DNA from: Bacteroidales bacterium UBA7258
Lineage (GTDB): Bacteria; Bacteroidota; Bacteroidia; Bacteroidales; UBA932
Direction of reading: 5' to 3'
NCBI GenBank assembly: GCA_002472565.1
Contig: DKSK01000014.1
Coordinates: 1 to 43,836, forward strand
Length of the DNA: 43,836 nt
Shown: piece after piece, positions 7,870 to 17,748 of the stretch
Numbering within the stretch: position 1 is the first letter of the stretch
Layout: the number at the start of each line of letters is the position of its first letter
Position numbers and translations under genes: made by a program
The notes under the pieces: model-generated
The model's input: only the letters and a program-made list of their open reading frames with translations
What the model was told of the DNA's origin: nothing
Database searches by the model: none

Positions 7870-8484
7870 TCAATTCGCGAGCATGGTGTAGCCCCTGATT
7901 TCCCTTTCGAGATCCAGGCGGCTGCGCCCTGTCTCGTTTATGCACAGCAATTCTAGGAAGGCATGGAACTTGGGTCCATGGTTCATGAAGAGCAGGTGGC
8001 TGAGTTCATGGAGAAGTACGTAGGTCCTGCAGTCCTCGGGAAGGCGCATCACGTTGATGTTGATATTGATGTTGCGGCGGACCGAACAGCTTCCCCACCT
8101 GCTTTTCAGGAGCTTCAGCCTCACCGTGTTGACCTTGAAGCCATATTTCCTTATAAGCTCGTCCATTTTTGCCCTCACCCAGACTTCAGCTTCGCGGCGC
8201 ATTTCCAGAATCCGCCGCTTCTTTTCCTCGTCGCTGAGGCCTGCCGTACCGGAATTCTCGACCCTGGCCTCCTGCCTCTGCCTCGCCCTGAGCACCCAGG
8301 GCCTCTTCTTCGCGAGGAAGTCCAGTCCTCTCTGCCACGCTATGCCGGCCGGAAGCCTTAGAAGAATTTTCTCCGGCGTGACTCTTATGCTGACGCTCCT
8401 CGCTCCCGGGCCTCTGCGAGCTATGACGGGGCCGAGTTCTTCGTCCATGAATATTTTTTCTTCCAGCGTTCTTTTAGTAAACAT
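7870..8484 (-). CDS. YgjP-like metal-dependent hydrolase (DUF45/WLM)
   Basis: A 204-residue protein of the YgjP/DUF45 metallohydrolase family. The metal-binding motif HELSH is at residues 159-163, with His169 (FMNHGPKF) as the likely third ligand, and the family's SRWGSCS motif lies at about 128-134. E. coli YgjP has been reported as a UTP pyrophosphatase, although the fold is that of zincin peptidases; the activity here is uncertain. Start may be the ATG at 8484 or the in-frame Met13 at 8448. It sits downstream of the rpoC terminator, and its 3' end abuts the Amt remnant on the other strand. Confidence 0.85.
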   Translation of the reverse strand: MFTKRTLEEKIFMDEELGPVIARRGPGARSVSIRVTPEKILLRLPAGIAWQRGLDFLAKKRPWVLRARQRQEARVENSGTAGLSDEEKKRRILEMRREAEVWVRAKMDELIRKYGFKVNTVRLKLLKSRWGSCSVRRNINININVMRLPEDCRTYVLLHELSHLLFMNHGPKFHAFLELLCINETGRSRLDLEREIRGYTMLAN

Positions 8485-8528
8485 CTACCGAAATTACATA
8501 TTAGCCGCCGGACCGCAAAATCCGGAAG

Positions 8529-8564
8529 TAAAAAAGAAAGGATGACCGGAAGGCCATCCTTTCT
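8529..8564 (-). terminator. rho-independent terminator of rpoC
   Basis: Perfect 10-bp stem, AGAAAGGATG (8535-8544) with CATCCTTTCT (8555-8564), around a 10-nt loop. On the minus strand a T-run (complement of 8530-8535) follows. It closes the long tRNA-tuf-ribosomal-rpoBC unit. Confidence 0.93.
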
Positions 8565-8584
8565 CTCATATATATGAACGGACG

Positions 8585-11500
8585 TTAAAGCTCGTTCATC
8601 TCTTTGGCGTACTCCTCCTTGGAGCGGACCTCCAGGTTCTCGTACTTGGAAAGGCCTGTTCCGGCAGGAATAAGGTGACCGCAGATAACGTTCTCCTTCA
8701 AGCCCTGCAGGTTGTCCACACGGCCTCTGATGGCTGCTTCGCTGAGCACCTTCGTGGTCTCCTGGAAGGAGGCGGCGGAGATGAAGCTGTCAGTCTTGAG
8801 GGCGGCCCTGGTGATGCCCTGGAGAAGAAGGTCGGCGGTGGCCGGCTTTGCTTCACGGCAAGTCATCATCTTGAGACCCTGCCTCTTTAGGGAGTCATTC
8901 TCGTTGTTTCTGTCGCGGAGAGAGATGATCTGGCCGGCGGAATAACGCTGGGAATCACCTGCATCCGTGATGAAATATTTGCCGAAAATGTTGTCGTTGG
9001 TATCCATGAAATCCCACTTGTCCACAAGCTCCTCCTGCAGGAAGTCGGTGTCTCCGGCATCTGTAATGAGGACCTTGCGCATCATCTGCCTGACGATAAC
9101 CTCGAAGTGCTTGTCGTTGATCTTCACGCCTTGGAGACGGTAGACGGCCTGGATCTCGTTCACGATGTACTGCTGAGCCTTCACCGGTCCGAGCACGCGG
9201 AGGATGTCAACAGGCGCGATGCTTCCGTCAGAAATAGGGGAGCCTGCCTTTACGTAGTCATCCTGCTGTACGAGGATCTGCTTGGTCAGAGGTACGAGAT
9301 AGGTCTTCTTGACTCCTGACTTAGGGTCGGTGATGATGATCTCGCGGTTGGTCCTCTTCTTCTTGCCGATCTCGACGACTCCGTTGATTTCGGAGAGGAT
9401 AGCAGGGGCTGAAGGAGTCCTGGCCTCGAAGAGCTCGGTCACGCGAGGGAGACCTCCTGTAATATCGGAAGCGTTGCTGATGACGCGAGGGATCTTCATG
9501 ATCACATCGCCGACATGGAGCTTCTGGCCGTCTGAGACGGTGATGTGGGCTCCGACAGGGAGGTTGAACTGCCTGAGGGTGTTCCCGTTTTCGTCAAGGA
9601 TATCAAGGGCCGGGCTTATCGTCTTGTCCTTGGACTCGATGATGACCTTGTCCTTGTTGGCAGAGAGAACATCAACCGAGCCTTCCTCGCTGTAGGAAAC
9701 TCCGGCAGCCATGCCTTCGAAGCGGGCCGTTCCATCATGCTCGACGATAGTGAGCGCGTTGTAAGGGTCCCATTCGCAGATGTGGTCGCCTACCTTTACC
9801 TTGTCGTCCTGCTTCTTGAAGATTATGGAGCCGTAAGGTACATCGTAGGTGTAGGTCGTCTTGTTCTTGCCGTCGAAGATGTGAAGTTCGGTTCCGCGGC
9901 TGACTACGACAGCTTCCTTCTCTCCTTCGCTGTTGGTCCTCTCGATGGTGCGGAGGTCGGTGAAGTGGATCGTTCCGTCAAACTTGGAGTCGATGCTGGA
10001 ATCTGCCGCCTGGCTGGAGGCGACTCCTCCGACGTGGAAGGTACGGAGGGTAAGCTGGGTGCCAGGCTCTCCGATAGACTGCGCGGCGATTACGCCGACA
10101 ACCTCTCCTTCCTCCACCATCCTGCTAGTCGCGAGGTTGCGTCCGTAGCACTTGGCGCAGACGCCTCTGCGGGCCTCGCAGGTGAGGACGGAACGGATTT
10201 CGACCTGCTGGATGTGTGCGGCCTCGATGGCGGCTGCATCCTTCTCCTTGATCTCCTCTCCGGCCTTGATTATGAGCTCGCCGGTCTCAGGATTGAAGAT
10301 GTCATGGACGGAAGTGCGTCCGAGAATCCTCTCGCCGAGAGACTCTACAATTTCATCCTTGTTCATGATGGCCGTGGCTACGAGGCCCCTCAGGGTGCCG
10401 CAATCTTCCTCCGTGACGATGACATCGTGGGAGACATCTACGAGACGGCGGGTCAGGTATCCGGCGTCGGCCGTCTTGAGGGCGGTATCGGCCAGACCCT
10501 TGCGGGCTCCGTGGGTGGAGATGAAGTACTCGAGCACGCTCATTCCCTCAAGAAGGTTCGAGGTTACTGGGTTCTCGATGATTTCGGCTCCGCCGGATCC
10601 GGACTTCTGAGGCTTGGCCATAAGGCCGCGCATTCCGCAGAGCTGCTTGATCTGCTGTGTGGATCCGCGGGCTCCGGAATCAAGCATCATGTAGATAGGG
10701 TTGAACCCGTCACGGTCGTTCTTGATCTGGTCCTGAACCTTCTGGGCAAGTTTGTTGTCGATATTTCCCCAGAGGTCGATGACCTTGTTGTAACGCTCGT
10801 TGTTGGTGATGAGACCCATCTCATAGTTGGACTTGATCTCGTTGACCTGCTGGTATCCCTTCTCGATCATGCTCTTCTTCTCCTCTGGGATGAGGACATC
10901 TCCGAGGTTGAAGGATATACCTGCGCGGAAGGCACGCTCATATCCGAGATTCTTGATGTCATCGAGGAACTGGGCCGTGCGTGTGACGGAAGTGCTCTTG
11001 ATGACTTCGGTGATGATCTTGCGGAGAGCCTTCTTTCCGAGAAGTTCGTTGACATAAGGTACCTCGGTAGGAACGAATTGGTTTACGATGACCCTTCCGG
11101 CCGTCGTGTCCACCATGTGCGTACCCTTGGATGGGTCCTTCTTGTCTACAGGGAGCTTCACGCTGATCTTGGCGTGAATGTCAATCGCCTTGTTGTCGAG
11201 GGCAATGATGACCTCCTCAGGTCCATAGAACTTCATTCCCTCGCCTTTGACTCCGTGGCCTTCTTTGGTGATGTAGTAAAGACCGAGCACCATATCCTGG
11301 GAAGGAACGGTGATAGGAGAGCCGTTGGCAGGGTTGAGAATGTTCTGGGAACCGAGCATCAGTATCTGAGCCTCCATGATCGCGGCGTTTCCGAGCGGCA
11401 GATGGACGGCCATTTGGTCCCCGTCGAAGTCGGCGTTGAAGGCGGTGCAGGCCAGCGGGTGAAGCTGGATAGCCTTGCCTTCGATCATCCTCGGCTGGAA

Positions 11501-12838
11501 GGCCTGGATACCGAGCCTGTGGAGGGTAGGCGCACGGTTCAGAAGAACAGGATGTCCCTTCATGACGTTCTCCAGGATGTCCCAGATCACAGGATCTCTC
11601 CTGTCGACGATCTTCTTGGCAGACTTTACGGTCTTGACTATGCCTCTTTCGAGGAGCTTGCGGATGACGAAAGGCTTGTAGAGCTCCGCCGCCATAAGCT
11701 TAGGAAGACCGCACTCGTGCATCTTCAGTTCAGGACCTACGACGATTACGGAACGCGCGGAATAGTCCACACGTTTTCCGAGGAGGTTCTGACGGAAGCG
11801 GCCGGTCTTTCCCTTTAGGCTGTCCGAGAGAGACTTGAGAGCCCTGTTGGAGTCGCTCCTTACGGAAGCTGACTTCTTGGAATTGTCGAACAGAGAGTCG
11901 ACGGCCTCCTGAAGCATACGCTTCTCGTTGCGGAGAATAACCTCAGGAGCCTTGATCTCGAGAAGCTTCTTGAGACGGTTGTTCCTGATGATGACTCTGC
12001 GGTAGAGGTCGTTGAGGTCCGAGGTCGCGAATCTTCCGCCGTCGAGCGGAACGAGAGGACGCAGATCCGGCGGAATTACAGGGATGACTTTCATGATCAT
12101 CCATTCCGGACGGTTTACATCCTTGGACTCCACGAACCACTTGACCACGGTCAGCCTCTTGAGGATTTCGGCCTTCCTCTGCTGGGAAGACTCATTCGCG
12201 AGCTGGGCGCGGAGATCCTTTTCGAGGGCCACCGGATCGATCTCTTTGAGGAGGTCGTAAATGCCCTCAGCACCCATCTTGGCGATGAATTTGTCAGGAT
12301 CCTCGTCGGCGAGCTCGTCGTTTGCCGGAAGCCTGTCGAGCTCGTCGAGGTATTCTTCCTCGCTGAGCAGGTCCATCTTCAGGTATTGGCTCTTTCCTGG
12401 CTTGACCACTATGTATTTCTCATAGTAGACTACGGATTCGAGTTTCTTTGAAGGAAGCCCGAGCAGAGCGGAAATCTTGTTAGGAGCCGACTTGAAGTAC
12501 CAGATGTGAGCCACAGGGACGGTGAGGGTGATGTGTCCCATCCTCTCCCTGCGGACCTTCTTCTCGGTAACTTCTACACCGCACCTGTCGCAGACGATTC
12601 CCTTGTAGCGGATCCTCTTGTATTTTCCGCAGTAGCACTCGTAGTCCTTGGTCGGGCCGAAGATCTTCTCGCAGAAGAGTCCGTTCATCTCAGGCTTGTA
12701 TGTCCTGTAGTTGACGGTCTCTGGCTTGGTCACCTCACCATGGGACCTCGCTATGATGTCCTCCGGAGAGGCCAGCGAGATGCTGATCTTGTGGAAGTTG
12801 CTGCTGACCTTGTTGTCTTTATTATTGGAAAATGGCAT
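8585..12838 (-). CDS. rpoC: DNA-directed RNA polymerase subunit beta'
   Basis: Catalytic subunit of RNA polymerase, 1417 residues, of the length seen in Bacteroidota. The N-terminal zinc-binding Cys cluster is present (Cys68, Cys70, Cys83, Cys86 in CYCGKY...CDRCGVE). The catalytic magnesium loop NADFDGDQ lies around residues 467-474. The second zinc site is formed by the Cys residues around EEDCGTLRG and CEARRGVCAKCYGRN. The trigger-loop and bridge-helix region (GARGSTQQIKQLCGMRGLM) is intact. It starts 22 nt after rpoB and is followed by a strong terminator, so rpoB and rpoC are co-transcribed. Confidence 0.98.
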   Translation of the reverse strand: MPFSNNKDNKVSSNFHKISISLASPEDIIARSHGEVTKPETVNYRTYKPEMNGLFCEKIFGPTKDYECYCGKYKRIRYKGIVCDRCGVEVTEKKVRRERMGHITLTVPVAHIWYFKSAPNKISALLGLPSKKLESVVYYEKYIVVKPGKSQYLKMDLLSEEEYLDELDRLPANDELADEDPDKFIAKMGAEGIYDLLKEIDPVALEKDLRAQLANESSQQRKAEILKRLTVVKWFVESKDVNRPEWMIMKVIPVIPPDLRPLVPLDGGRFATSDLNDLYRRVIIRNNRLKKLLEIKAPEVILRNEKRMLQEAVDSLFDNSKKSASVRSDSNRALKSLSDSLKGKTGRFRQNLLGKRVDYSARSVIVVGPELKMHECGLPKLMAAELYKPFVIRKLLERGIVKTVKSAKKIVDRRDPVIWDILENVMKGHPVLLNRAPTLHRLGIQAFQPRMIEGKAIQLHPLACTAFNADFDGDQMAVHLPLGNAAIMEAQILMLGSQNILNPANGSPITVPSQDMVLGLYYITKEGHGVKGEGMKFYGPEEVIIALDNKAIDIHAKISVKLPVDKKDPSKGTHMVDTTAGRVIVNQFVPTEVPYVNELLGKKALRKIITEVIKSTSVTRTAQFLDDIKNLGYERAFRAGISFNLGDVLIPEEKKSMIEKGYQQVNEIKSNYEMGLITNNERYNKVIDLWGNIDNKLAQKVQDQIKNDRDGFNPIYMMLDSGARGSTQQIKQLCGMRGLMAKPQKSGSGGAEIIENPVTSNLLEGMSVLEYFISTHGARKGLADTALKTADAGYLTRRLVDVSHDVIVTEEDCGTLRGLVATAIMNKDEIVESLGERILGRTSVHDIFNPETGELIIKAGEEIKEKDAAAIEAAHIQQVEIRSVLTCEARRGVCAKCYGRNLATSRMVEEGEVVGVIAAQSIGEPGTQLTLRTFHVGGVASSQAADSSIDSKFDGTIHFTDLRTIERTNSEGEKEAVVVSRGTELHIFDGKNKTTYTYDVPYGSIIFKKQDDKVKVGDHICEWDPYNALTIVEHDGTARFEGMAAGVSYSEEGSVDVLSANKDKVIIESKDKTISPALDILDENGNTLRQFNLPVGAHITVSDGQKLHVGDVIMKIPRVISNASDITGGLPRVTELFEARTPSAPAILSEINGVVEIGKKKRTNREIIITDPKSGVKKTYLVPLTKQILVQQDDYVKAGSPISDGSIAPVDILRVLGPVKAQQYIVNEIQAVYRLQGVKINDKHFEVIVRQMMRKVLITDAGDTDFLQEELVDKWDFMDTNDNIFGKYFITDAGDSQRYSAGQIISLRDRNNENDSLKRQGLKMMTCREAKPATADLLLQGITRAALKTDSFISAASFQETTKVLSEAAIRGRVDNLQGLKENVICGHLIPAGTGLSKYENLEVRSKEEYAKEMNEL

Positions 12839-12860
12839 ATTTCTGACTGATATATGGTGT

Positions 12861-15800
12861 TTATTCCAGTTCTACCTTGAGTCCGAGACCTCTGAGCTCA
12901 TGGAGGAGCACGTTGAGGGATTCAGGAATGCCAGGTGTCGGCATAGGATCACCTTTGACGATGGCCTCGTAGGTCTTGGACCTGCCGGTCACGTCATCGG
13001 ACTTGACGGTCAGAATCTCCTGCAGGGCGTTTGCCGCGCCGAAGGCTTCGAGGGCCCAAACCTCCATTTCTCCGAATCTCTGGCCTCCGAACTGGGCCTT
13101 ACCTCCCAGCGGCTGCTGGGTGATGAGGGAGTAAGGACCGATGGAACGGGCATGCATCTTGTCGTCGACCATATGGCCGAGTTTGATCATGTAGATGATG
13201 CCGACGGTCGCAGGCTGGTCGAACCAGTCTCCTGTTCCTCCGTCCCTGACGTTGGTCTTTCCGAATCTTGGAAGATTGGCCTTGTCGGTGTACTCGTTGA
13301 TTTGGTCGAGCTTTGCTCCGTCGAAAATAGGGGTCGCGAACTTCAGTCCGAGGTTCTTTCCGGCCCAGCCGAGGACGGTCTCGTAGATCTGTCCCAGGTT
13401 CATACGGGAAGGAACTCCCAGAGGGTTGAGGACAATGTCCACCGTAGTTCCGTCGTCGAGGAAAGGCATGTCTTCCTCCCTGACGATTTTGGCCACTATA
13501 CCCTTGTTTCCATGACGTCCGGACATCTTGTCGCCGACGGTGATCTTCCTCTTCTTGGCTACATAGACCTTCGCCATCTGCATTACGCCGTTGGCGAGTT
13601 CATCTCCGACCTTGATCTTGTCCTCTTCACGCTTCTGCCTCGCCTCAGATTCCTTTAGGGCTACGCAATAATTGTTGATGAGTCCGTTAACCAGCTCGTT
13701 GGTCTTCTTCTCGGAGGTCCACTTCTCAGACTCGATGTTGATGTAGTCGATATTCCCGAGGTCTTCGGCCTTGATGGTCTTGCCCTTAGGGATTATCTCC
13801 ACACCGAAGAGGTCGCTAACGCCTGCGCTCTTCTTCCCGTCGACAAGCTGAGCGAGCCTGGAGAGGAAGTCCTGCTTGAGAGCGGCGTTCTTCTTGTCGT
13901 AGGCTTCGGTGATCTTGTCGAGCTTGCCCTTCTGCTCAGCCCTGGCGGCCTTGGTGTTGCTTATCTTGGCGGCCTTGTTGTAGAGAGAAGTCCTGATGAT
14001 GGTTCCGCTCAGTGAAGGGTTGGCCTTGAGGGAGGCATCCTTAACGTCGCCGGCCTTATCGCCGAAGATCGCGCGGAGAAGTTTCTCCTCAGGAGACGGG
14101 TCGCTCTCACCCTTAGGGGTGATCTTGCCTATCATAATGTCTCCAGGCACGATATGAGCTCCGACGCGGATGATTCCTTGCTCGTCGAGGTTCTTGGTTG
14201 CGTCTTCGCTGACATTAGGGATATCGGAGGTGAGTTCCTCCATTCCGCGCTTGGTCTCGCGCACCTCGGTGAGATACTCGTCGACATGGACGGAAGTAAG
14301 GATGTCCCAGCGGACCATCTTCTCAGAGAGCACGATGGCGTCCTCGTAGTTGTAGCCCTTCCATGGAAGGAAGGCCACCATGAGGTTGCGTCCCAGCGCG
14401 AGTTCGCCACCCTGGGTCGCGTAGCCTTCTGTCAGAATCTGGCCCGGCTCGATCTTGTCGCCCTTGCGGACGATAGGTTTCAGGGTCACGGTCGTGTTCT
14501 GGTTCGTCTTGCGCCATATAGGAAGCTTGTAGACGGTCTCTTCAGGGGAGAAGCTTACGAATTTCTCATCTTCGGTCCTCTCATATTTAACCCTGATCTC
14601 GTTGGCGTCGACATAGGTGACTTCACCTTTGCCTGTAGCCTGGATCTGGGTCCTGGAGTCGATGCAGACCCTCTCCTCGAGTCCGGTGCCCACGATAGGG
14701 GCCTGAGGCTGGAGAAGCGGAACCGCCTGTCTCATCATGTTGGCTCCCATGAGGGCGCGGTGTGCGTCGTCATGCTCGAGGAACGGAATGAGGGATGCGG
14801 CCACGGACGCCATCTGGTTAGGGGCGACGTCCATGTAGTCTACCATTTCCTTGTCTACGACAGGGAAGTCGGCCTCGAGACGGCACTGGATGCGGCTTGA
14901 TTTGATGTTGCCGTCCTTGTCCATAGGCACGTTGGCGAGGGAGACATACTTGTCTTCCTCCTGCTCGGCGCTCATGTACTCTACGTCATTGTCGTCAAGG
15001 TCAACCTTTCCGTCCGTCACATGGCGGTATGGGGTCTCTATGAAACCGAAGTCGTCGATCTTCGCGTAAACGCAAAGAGACGAGATAAGTCCGATGTTAG
15101 GTCCTTCAGGCGACTCGATAGGGCAGAGGCGTCCGTAATGGGTATAGTGGACGTCCCTGACTTCGAAGCCTGCCCTGTCCCTGGAAAGTCCTCCAGGACC
15201 GAGGGCCGAAAGACGACGCTTGTGGGTGACTTCCGCAAGCGGGTTGGTCTGGTCCATGAACTGGGACAGCTGGCTCGTTCCGAAGAACGAATTGATGACC
15301 GAAGCGAGAGTCTTGGAATTGATAAGGTCGACTGGGCCGAACTGCTCGCTGTCGCGAACGTTCATCTTCTCCCTGATGGTCCTTGCCATCCTTGAAAGGC
15401 CAACGTTGAACTGGTTGGCGAGCTGTTCGCCGACAGTCCTCACGCGCCTGTTGCTCAGGTGGTCGATATCGTCTACCTTGGCCTCGCCGTTGACGAGGCG
15501 GATGAGGCAGCGTATGATTTCGGTAATGTCATTCTTGGTGAGGACCCTTGTGTTCTCGTCGGTGTCCAGGCCCAGCTTCTTGTTGAGGCGGTACCTTCCG
15601 ACCACACCAAGGTCGTACCTTTTCTCAGAGAAGAACAGCTTGTCGATGACATCCCTGGCAGTCGCTTCATCAGGCGGTTCCGAATTGCGGAGCTGTTTGT
15701 AGATGAAGTCGATGGCTTCCTTTTCGGTGTTGGTAGGATCCTTCTCAAGAGTCCTGAAGATGCACTCGAACTTCTTGGCGGTGTCCTTGCCTTCTTCATC

Positions 15801-16691
15801 GTCCTTGTCGAGGAGGATCGTCTTCACGTCGGCCTCCCTGATCTTTTCGATGCTCTCGTCATTGAGGGTTTCGCCTCTTTCTACAATGACTTCGCTTCTT
15901 TCTACCGAGATGGTCTCTCCGGTGTCTTCGTCCTCGAAGTCCTCGTTCCAGGTCCTCATGACCTTGGTGGCGAAGGTTCTGCCCTTGTTCTTTTCGAGAT
16001 TCTCGTCGGTGACTTCCACCTGGTCGGCTATGTTGAAGATATCGGCGATTTCCTTGTCGGAACCGAAACCGATCGCCCTCAGCAGGGTGGTTACCGGAAG
16101 CTTCTTCTTACGGTCGATGTAGGCCCACATCATGTTGTTGATGTCGGTCGAGAACTCGATCCATGAACCCTTGAACGGGATGATCCTCGCAGAGAAGAGA
16201 GGGGTTCCGTTGGCATGGAAACTCTGGTCGAAGAACACTCCAGGAGAACGGTGGAGCTGGGAAACGATGATTCTTTCGGATCCGTTGATTACGAAGGTTC
16301 CGGCAGGAGTCATGTAAGGAATGTTCCCGAGGAACACGTCCTGGACCCTGGTCTCAAAGTCTTCGTTGTCCTTGTCGCTGCATGAAAGGCGGAGTTTTGC
16401 CTTAAGAGGGACACTGTAGGTCAGCCCCCTGTCAAGACACTCTTCGATTGAGTACTGTGGCGGATCTGCGAAATAGTCGATGAAATCGAGCTTGTAATTG
16501 TTTCGCGTGTCCTCAATCGGAAAAATCTCCTGAAAAACCTTGTACAGACCTTCCTTCTTCCTTTGTTCAGGGGTGGTATTCAGCTGGAGAAAGTCCTTGA
16601 AGGACCTGAGCTGAACTTCAAGAAGATCCGGGTAATCCAAGATTTTTGAAGTGGCGAAATTTATTCGTTTGTTGCTTGTCTTCTTTGACAT
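12861..16691 (-). CDS. rpoB: DNA-directed RNA polymerase subunit beta
   Basis: Beta subunit of RNA polymerase, 1276 residues from the ATG at 16689-16691 (MSKKTSNKRINFATSK). An upstream in-frame ATG at 16730 falls on the T-run of the preceding hairpin, so the shorter start is preferred. The rifampicin pocket is wild-type in appearance: SQLSQFMDQTNPLAEVTHKR followed by RLSALGPGG, keeping the Asp, His and Ser residues equivalent to E. coli 516, 526 and 531, so no rifampicin resistance is predicted. The catalytic-core motif KMSGRHGNKGIV is present. It forms the alpha2-beta-beta'-omega core with RpoC, encoded next. Confidence 0.97.
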   Translation of the reverse strand: MSKKTSNKRINFATSKILDYPDLLEVQLRSFKDFLQLNTTPEQRKKEGLYKVFQEIFPIEDTRNNYKLDFIDYFADPPQYSIEECLDRGLTYSVPLKAKLRLSCSDKDNEDFETRVQDVFLGNIPYMTPAGTFVINGSERIIVSQLHRSPGVFFDQSFHANGTPLFSARIIPFKGSWIEFSTDINNMMWAYIDRKKKLPVTTLLRAIGFGSDKEIADIFNIADQVEVTDENLEKNKGRTFATKVMRTWNEDFEDEDTGETISVERSEVIVERGETLNDESIEKIREADVKTILLDKDDEEGKDTAKKFECIFRTLEKDPTNTEKEAIDFIYKQLRNSEPPDEATARDVIDKLFFSEKRYDLGVVGRYRLNKKLGLDTDENTRVLTKNDITEIIRCLIRLVNGEAKVDDIDHLSNRRVRTVGEQLANQFNVGLSRMARTIREKMNVRDSEQFGPVDLINSKTLASVINSFFGTSQLSQFMDQTNPLAEVTHKRRLSALGPGGLSRDRAGFEVRDVHYTHYGRLCPIESPEGPNIGLISSLCVYAKIDDFGFIETPYRHVTDGKVDLDDNDVEYMSAEQEEDKYVSLANVPMDKDGNIKSSRIQCRLEADFPVVDKEMVDYMDVAPNQMASVAASLIPFLEHDDAHRALMGANMMRQAVPLLQPQAPIVGTGLEERVCIDSRTQIQATGKGEVTYVDANEIRVKYERTEDEKFVSFSPEETVYKLPIWRKTNQNTTVTLKPIVRKGDKIEPGQILTEGYATQGGELALGRNLMVAFLPWKGYNYEDAIVLSEKMVRWDILTSVHVDEYLTEVRETKRGMEELTSDIPNVSEDATKNLDEQGIIRVGAHIVPGDIMIGKITPKGESDPSPEEKLLRAIFGDKAGDVKDASLKANPSLSGTIIRTSLYNKAAKISNTKAARAEQKGKLDKITEAYDKKNAALKQDFLSRLAQLVDGKKSAGVSDLFGVEIIPKGKTIKAEDLGNIDYINIESEKWTSEKKTNELVNGLINNYCVALKESEARQKREEDKIKVGDELANGVMQMAKVYVAKKRKITVGDKMSGRHGNKGIVAKIVREEDMPFLDDGTTVDIVLNPLGVPSRMNLGQIYETVLGWAGKNLGLKFATPIFDGAKLDQINEYTDKANLPRFGKTNVRDGGTGDWFDQPATVGIIYMIKLGHMVDDKMHARSIGPYSLITQQPLGGKAQFGGQRFGEMEVWALEAFGAANALQEILTVKSDDVTGRSKTYEAIVKGDPMPTPGIPESLNVLLHELRGLGLKVELE

Positions 16692-16729
16692 ATTCTGCCT
16701 TTGAAAAGGGAAAAACTTTTTATACGACA

Positions 16730-16764
16730 AAAAGGTATAGAGCCTTTTCCCCCGGCTCTATACC
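16730..16764 (-). terminator. attenuator hairpin between rplL and rpoB
   Basis: Perfect 11-bp stem, GGTATAGAGCC (16734-16744) with GGCTCTATACC (16754-16764), around a 9-nt loop. On the minus strand TTTTTG follows. It looks like a full intrinsic terminator, yet no convincing promoter is seen before rpoB, so it probably acts as a partial terminator that lowers rpoBC expression relative to ribosomal proteins, as known for E. coli rplL-rpoB. Confidence 0.85.
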
Positions 16765-16799
16765 TGTTTTTGTTCCCAACTTAATGGGAGAGGCTGGGA

Positions 16800-17171
16800 T
16801 TACTTAACCTCAACCTCTGCACCGGCCTCTTCGAGGGTAGCCTTGAGCGCCTCGGCGTCAGCCTTAGAGATTTTCTCCTTTACGGTAGCAGGAGCCTTGT
16901 CTACGAGATCCTTAGCCTCCTTAAGTCCGAGTCCGAGAGCCTCCTTGACAGCCTTGATAACCTGGAGTTTAGCCTGGCCGGCGTTGGTGAGGATTACGTT
17001 GAACTCAGTCTGCTCAGCTGGGGCGGCTGCCTCTGCAGGAGCGGCTGCTACAGCTACAGGAGCTGCGGCTGGCTCGATACCATACTCTTCCTTGAGGACC
17101 TTAGCGAGTTCCTGTACGTCTTTTACAGAAAGGTTAACCAACTCTTCTGCAAGTGCTTTTACATCTGCCAT
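16800..17171 (-). CDS. rplL: 50S ribosomal protein L7/L12
   Basis: Stalk protein of the large subunit that recruits translation GTPases; present as several copies bound to L10. 123 residues with an N-terminal dimerization helix pair, an Ala-rich flexible hinge (about residues 35-52), and the globular C-terminal domain with the factor-binding stretch IKAVKEALGLGLKEAKDLVDKAP. It begins 29 nt after rplJ. An attenuator hairpin follows before rpoB. Confidence 0.98.
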   Translation of the reverse strand: MADVKALAEELVNLSVKDVQELAKVLKEEYGIEPAAAPVAVAAAPAEAAAPAEQTEFNVILTNAGQAKLQVIKAVKEALGLGLKEAKDLVDKAPATVKEKISKADAEALKATLEEAGAEVEVK

Positions 17172-17200
17172 AATTGTTATGATTTATTAGATTGTTAATA

Positions 17201-17734
17201 TTATTTCTCTTCTTTCTCCGAGAGGGTCTTGACAATTCCCGCGAGTTTTCCGCCGGCTGACTGGAGGGCGGAGATGACGTTCTGGGCAGGAGCCTGGAGC
17301 ATGGCGATGATATCACCGATGAGCTCTTCCTTGGACTTGATGGCTGCAAGCTCTTCGAGCTTGTCAGCGCCGATGAAAGCGCAGTCCTGGACGTAGGCTG
17401 ACTTGAGGCCAGGTTTGTCAATATTGTTCTTCTTGGTGAACTCTTTGATGAGCTTCGCAGGAGCGTTAGCCACTGTCGTGAACATGATTGCGCTGTTCCC
17501 CTTGAGAGTAGGAAGAAGGGTCTTGAGCTCTTCGTTGTCGCCGCCCTTTATCACGTGAGTGAAAAGGGAGTTCTTGACGACGGTGAGCTTGATCCCGTTC
17601 TTGAAGCACTCACGGCGGAGAGCGGTGGTCTGCTCAGCGTTAAGGCCGGAGATGTCCGTTACATAGAAGTTAGGGGTCTCCTTCAGCTGTGCCGAGATAG
17701 ATTCTATGATCTGTCCTTTAAGTTCTTTCTTCAT
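17201..17734 (-). CDS. rplJ: 50S ribosomal protein L10
   Basis: Base of the ribosomal stalk, binding 23S rRNA and carrying L7/L12 dimers on its C-terminal helix. 177 residues with the family sequence around VVKNSLFTHVIKG and the terminal helix LAGIVKTLSEKEE. The gap to rplA is only 14 nt, too short for the long L10-binding leader found in E. coli, so any autoregulation must use coding sequence or act further upstream. Confidence 0.96.
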   Translation of the reverse strand: MKKELKGQIIESISAQLKETPNFYVTDISGLNAEQTTALRRECFKNGIKLTVVKNSLFTHVIKGGDNEELKTLLPTLKGNSAIMFTTVANAPAKLIKEFTKKNNIDKPGLKSAYVQDCAFIGADKLEELAAIKSKEELIGDIIAMLQAPAQNVISALQSAGGKLAGIVKTLSEKEEK

Positions 17735-17748
17735 AGCATTCTTCAGTT

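Noticed and set aside
7702..7956. Intact small membrane protein starting at TTG 7702
   Set aside because: The Amt-like similarity extends upstream of that TTG and stops mid-frame, and the 3' part overlaps ygjP on the other strand; a gene remnant explains it better.
9545..11818. Long open frame of about 757 codons on + opposite rpoC
   Set aside because: It mirrors rpoC codons on the other strand; its protein has no recognisable domain, while rpoC is certain. The same applies to long + frames opposite pnp, rpoB, tuf, parC and the minus frame opposite recJ.
15180..15270. Rifampicin-resistance change in rpoB
   Set aside because: The Asp, His and Ser of the pocket and the flanking residues match sensitive enzymes.
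16692..16730. Longer rpoB start at 16730
   Set aside because: That ATG lies on the T-run of the attenuator hairpin and adds residues unlike other RpoB proteins; the ATG at 16691 fits the family.
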